Shown here one piece after another: positions 44,113 to 53,311 of a stretch of 53,311 nucleotides of DNA (positions are counted from its first letter, which is position 1; the number at the start of each line of letters is the position of its first letter). Under the pieces are notes generated by a model. That model had not been told where the DNA came from. It made no database searches and worked only from the letters and a program-made list of their open reading frames with translations. A program made the translations under genes and the position numbers. Source of the DNA: Novosphingobium colocasiae (GTDB lineage: Bacteria > Pseudomonadota > Alphaproteobacteria > Sphingomonadales > Sphingomonadaceae). The DNA is taken from contig NZ_BMZA01000005.1 in assembly GCF_014652555.1 (NCBI RefSeq), positions 1 through 53,311 of the forward strand. Direction: 5' to 3'.

Positions 44113-44665
44113 ACGCCAAGCAAAGCGCGAAACGCGATGAAGTCACGCCGAGAGGGGCGAATATCCGACAAGTCGTGCGCATCGAAGGGACGAGTTGTTG
44201 AATCGGTTACTTGGCTTCTCGTCAATCGTATTGGGTAACATTTCGGTCAGATGAACAGCTTTCAGTTTGTTCATCAGGCATTCAGCGCAAGAATCAGTTT
44301 TGAATGGTCTATTGTGCTCAAGTGCACGCTTCATTTGGTGCCGGTGCAAGCCGGCTCCGCTGATTGACACCAATAACCCCACCCCCTATATGCGCCCCTC
44401 GCTCGACCGTTTCGAGCAAGGCGGGTCCATGCGCGGGGACTTGCCCGGGAAGGAAACGGTATCGGGTTCATCCGACGTGTAAGGCTGCTGGCCGCATAGA
44501 TCTCAGGTGAGGGATTGTGCGCGCAAAAGCGGCCTTTTCGCGTTGCGGATGACGCCGGCTCGTCCCCGTTTCGGGGCTGCCGGCAGTCCTCGCGACAGAA
44601 AATGTCCGGCCGCGTTCGCTTTCCTGCGAATCGGCCTTTGAGAAGCGAAGAGGCAAGACCACTCC
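44113..44665 (+). other. rpoB upstream region and leader
   Basis: A 553-bp spacer between the divergent membrane-protein gene and rpoB. The left part (44113-44360) is comparatively A/T-rich. The rpoB promoter lies at 44364-44392. The transcribed leader of about 265 nt holds a small stem at the start (GCTCGA 44401-44406 with TCGAGC 44412-44417). A strong hairpin lies at 44554-44584: GCCGGC arms around CCCCG-TTT-CGGGG. An AAAAG/CTTTT stem lies near 44523-44539. No leader peptide is clear. Confidence 0.6.
44364..44392 (+). promoter_or_regulatory. consensus sigma-70 promoter for rpoBC
   Basis: TTGACA (44364-44369), exactly 17 bp, then TATATG (44387-44392). The -35 is perfect and the -10 is 4/6 by position to TATAAT. 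Transcription should begin near 44399, giving a leader of about 265 nt before the rpoB ATG. Confidence 0.8.
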
Positions 44666-48826
<4,161 letters not shown>

Positions 48827-48859
48827 CCAGCCGGCCCGGTTCACCCGGGCACCGCATTC

Positions 48860-48968
48860 TCCCCTCCCGCTTGCGGGAGGGGCCGGGGGAGGGCCTGTTA
48901 GGGCAAGCCCGTCTCCCCGGTGACAGAACAAGCCCTCCCCTAGCCCCTCCCGCAAGCGGGAGGGGGAC
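48860..48968. repeat. inverted pair of REP-like palindromes between rpoB and rpoC
   Basis: Unit 1 (48860-48896) has the hairpin CCCCTCCCGCTTGCGGGAGG and tail GGCCGGGGGAGGGC. Unit 2 (48930-48968) is its near-exact reverse complement, ending GCGGGAGGGGGACC. About 33 bp separate them, so the pair can fold as two hairpins or one long one. It occupies most of the 153-bp spacer and ends just before the rpoC Shine-Dalgarno (GGAG 48970-48973). Confidence 0.85.
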
Positions 48969-48979
48969 CGGAGCGAAAT

Positions 48980-53266
<4,287 letters not shown>

Positions 53267-53288
53267 GCCTTCGTCGTCCCCATCCGGG

Positions 53289-53311
53289 CAAGAATAAAAA
53301 GCCCCGCCGGA
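53289..53311 (+). terminator. probable rpoC terminator, cut by window end
   Basis: AATAAAAAGCCCCGCCGGA runs off the right edge. It resembles the left half of the terminator at 15896 (AATAAAAAGCCCGCCGGA), so a hairpin probably completes just outside the window. Confidence 0.45.

Overview
This window looks like a chromosomal segment of a GC-rich alphaproteobacterium, most likely a sphingomonad (Novosphingobium/Sphingobium/Sphingomonas type). That placement is inferred, without a database search, from protein style, the ubiG/lysC divergent pair, CIRCE-controlled groESL, and several families of short palindromic repeats of the kind seen in sphingomonads. Almost all of it is core housekeeping sequence. 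I see no rRNA, tRNA, CRISPR array, prophage or intact insertion sequence.

Layout. 1-5.5 kb: aroC (-), an ABM monooxygenase, an HPP-family membrane protein, a small conserved protein, an ArsC/YffB-like reductase, then divergent ubiG (-) and lysC (+). 6-11.3 kb: catalase (-), then a rightward run of nitronate monooxygenase, VOC protein, aldo/keto reductase and a Tat/lipoprotein-type dienelactone hydrolase. 11.4-15.6 kb: an SPFH/NfeD pair, msrB and a class A penicillin-binding protein. 16-19.6 kb (-): hflK-hflC and a DegP-type protease, a membrane quality-control block. 19.8-24.1 kb (+): apbC/mrp, a molybdopterin hydroxylase large subunit and hemH, tightly packed. 24.1-26.9 kb: an accessory patch with palindromic repeats, a pseudo-receiver/winged-helix protein, and a DUF433 antitoxin whose PIN-like toxin partner is frameshifted.

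27-36.7 kb: DUF3422 protein (-), lipoprotein cytochrome c (+), MscS channel (-), polA (-), an Ala/Asp-rich lipoprotein (+), a class A beta-lactamase-like hydrolase (-) and groL (-). 36.7-44.1 kb: groES with CIRCE and a heat-shock-like promoter, a MATE exporter (-), a second lipoprotein cytochrome c (+), rplL/rplJ (-), a GT-C type membrane protein (+), a barrel-like outer-membrane protein (-) and a Pro/Ala-rich single-pass membrane protein (-). 44.4-53.3 kb: a consensus sigma-70 promoter, a long leader, rpoB and rpoC.

The less ordinary features are: (i) REP-like palindromes that have entered the ubiG reading frame, the rpoB-rpoC spacer, and the ends of hemH and the PBP gene; (ii) the toxin-antitoxin locus with a broken toxin; (iii) a beta-lactamase-like enzyme without a recognisable omega-loop Glu; (iv) a likely internal translation start in lysC for a separate regulatory subunit; (v) rplJL detached from and inverted relative to rpoBC. 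I did not find a clearly new multi-gene system. The accessory patch at 24.1-26.9 kb and the unexplained membrane protein beside rpoB are the best places to look.
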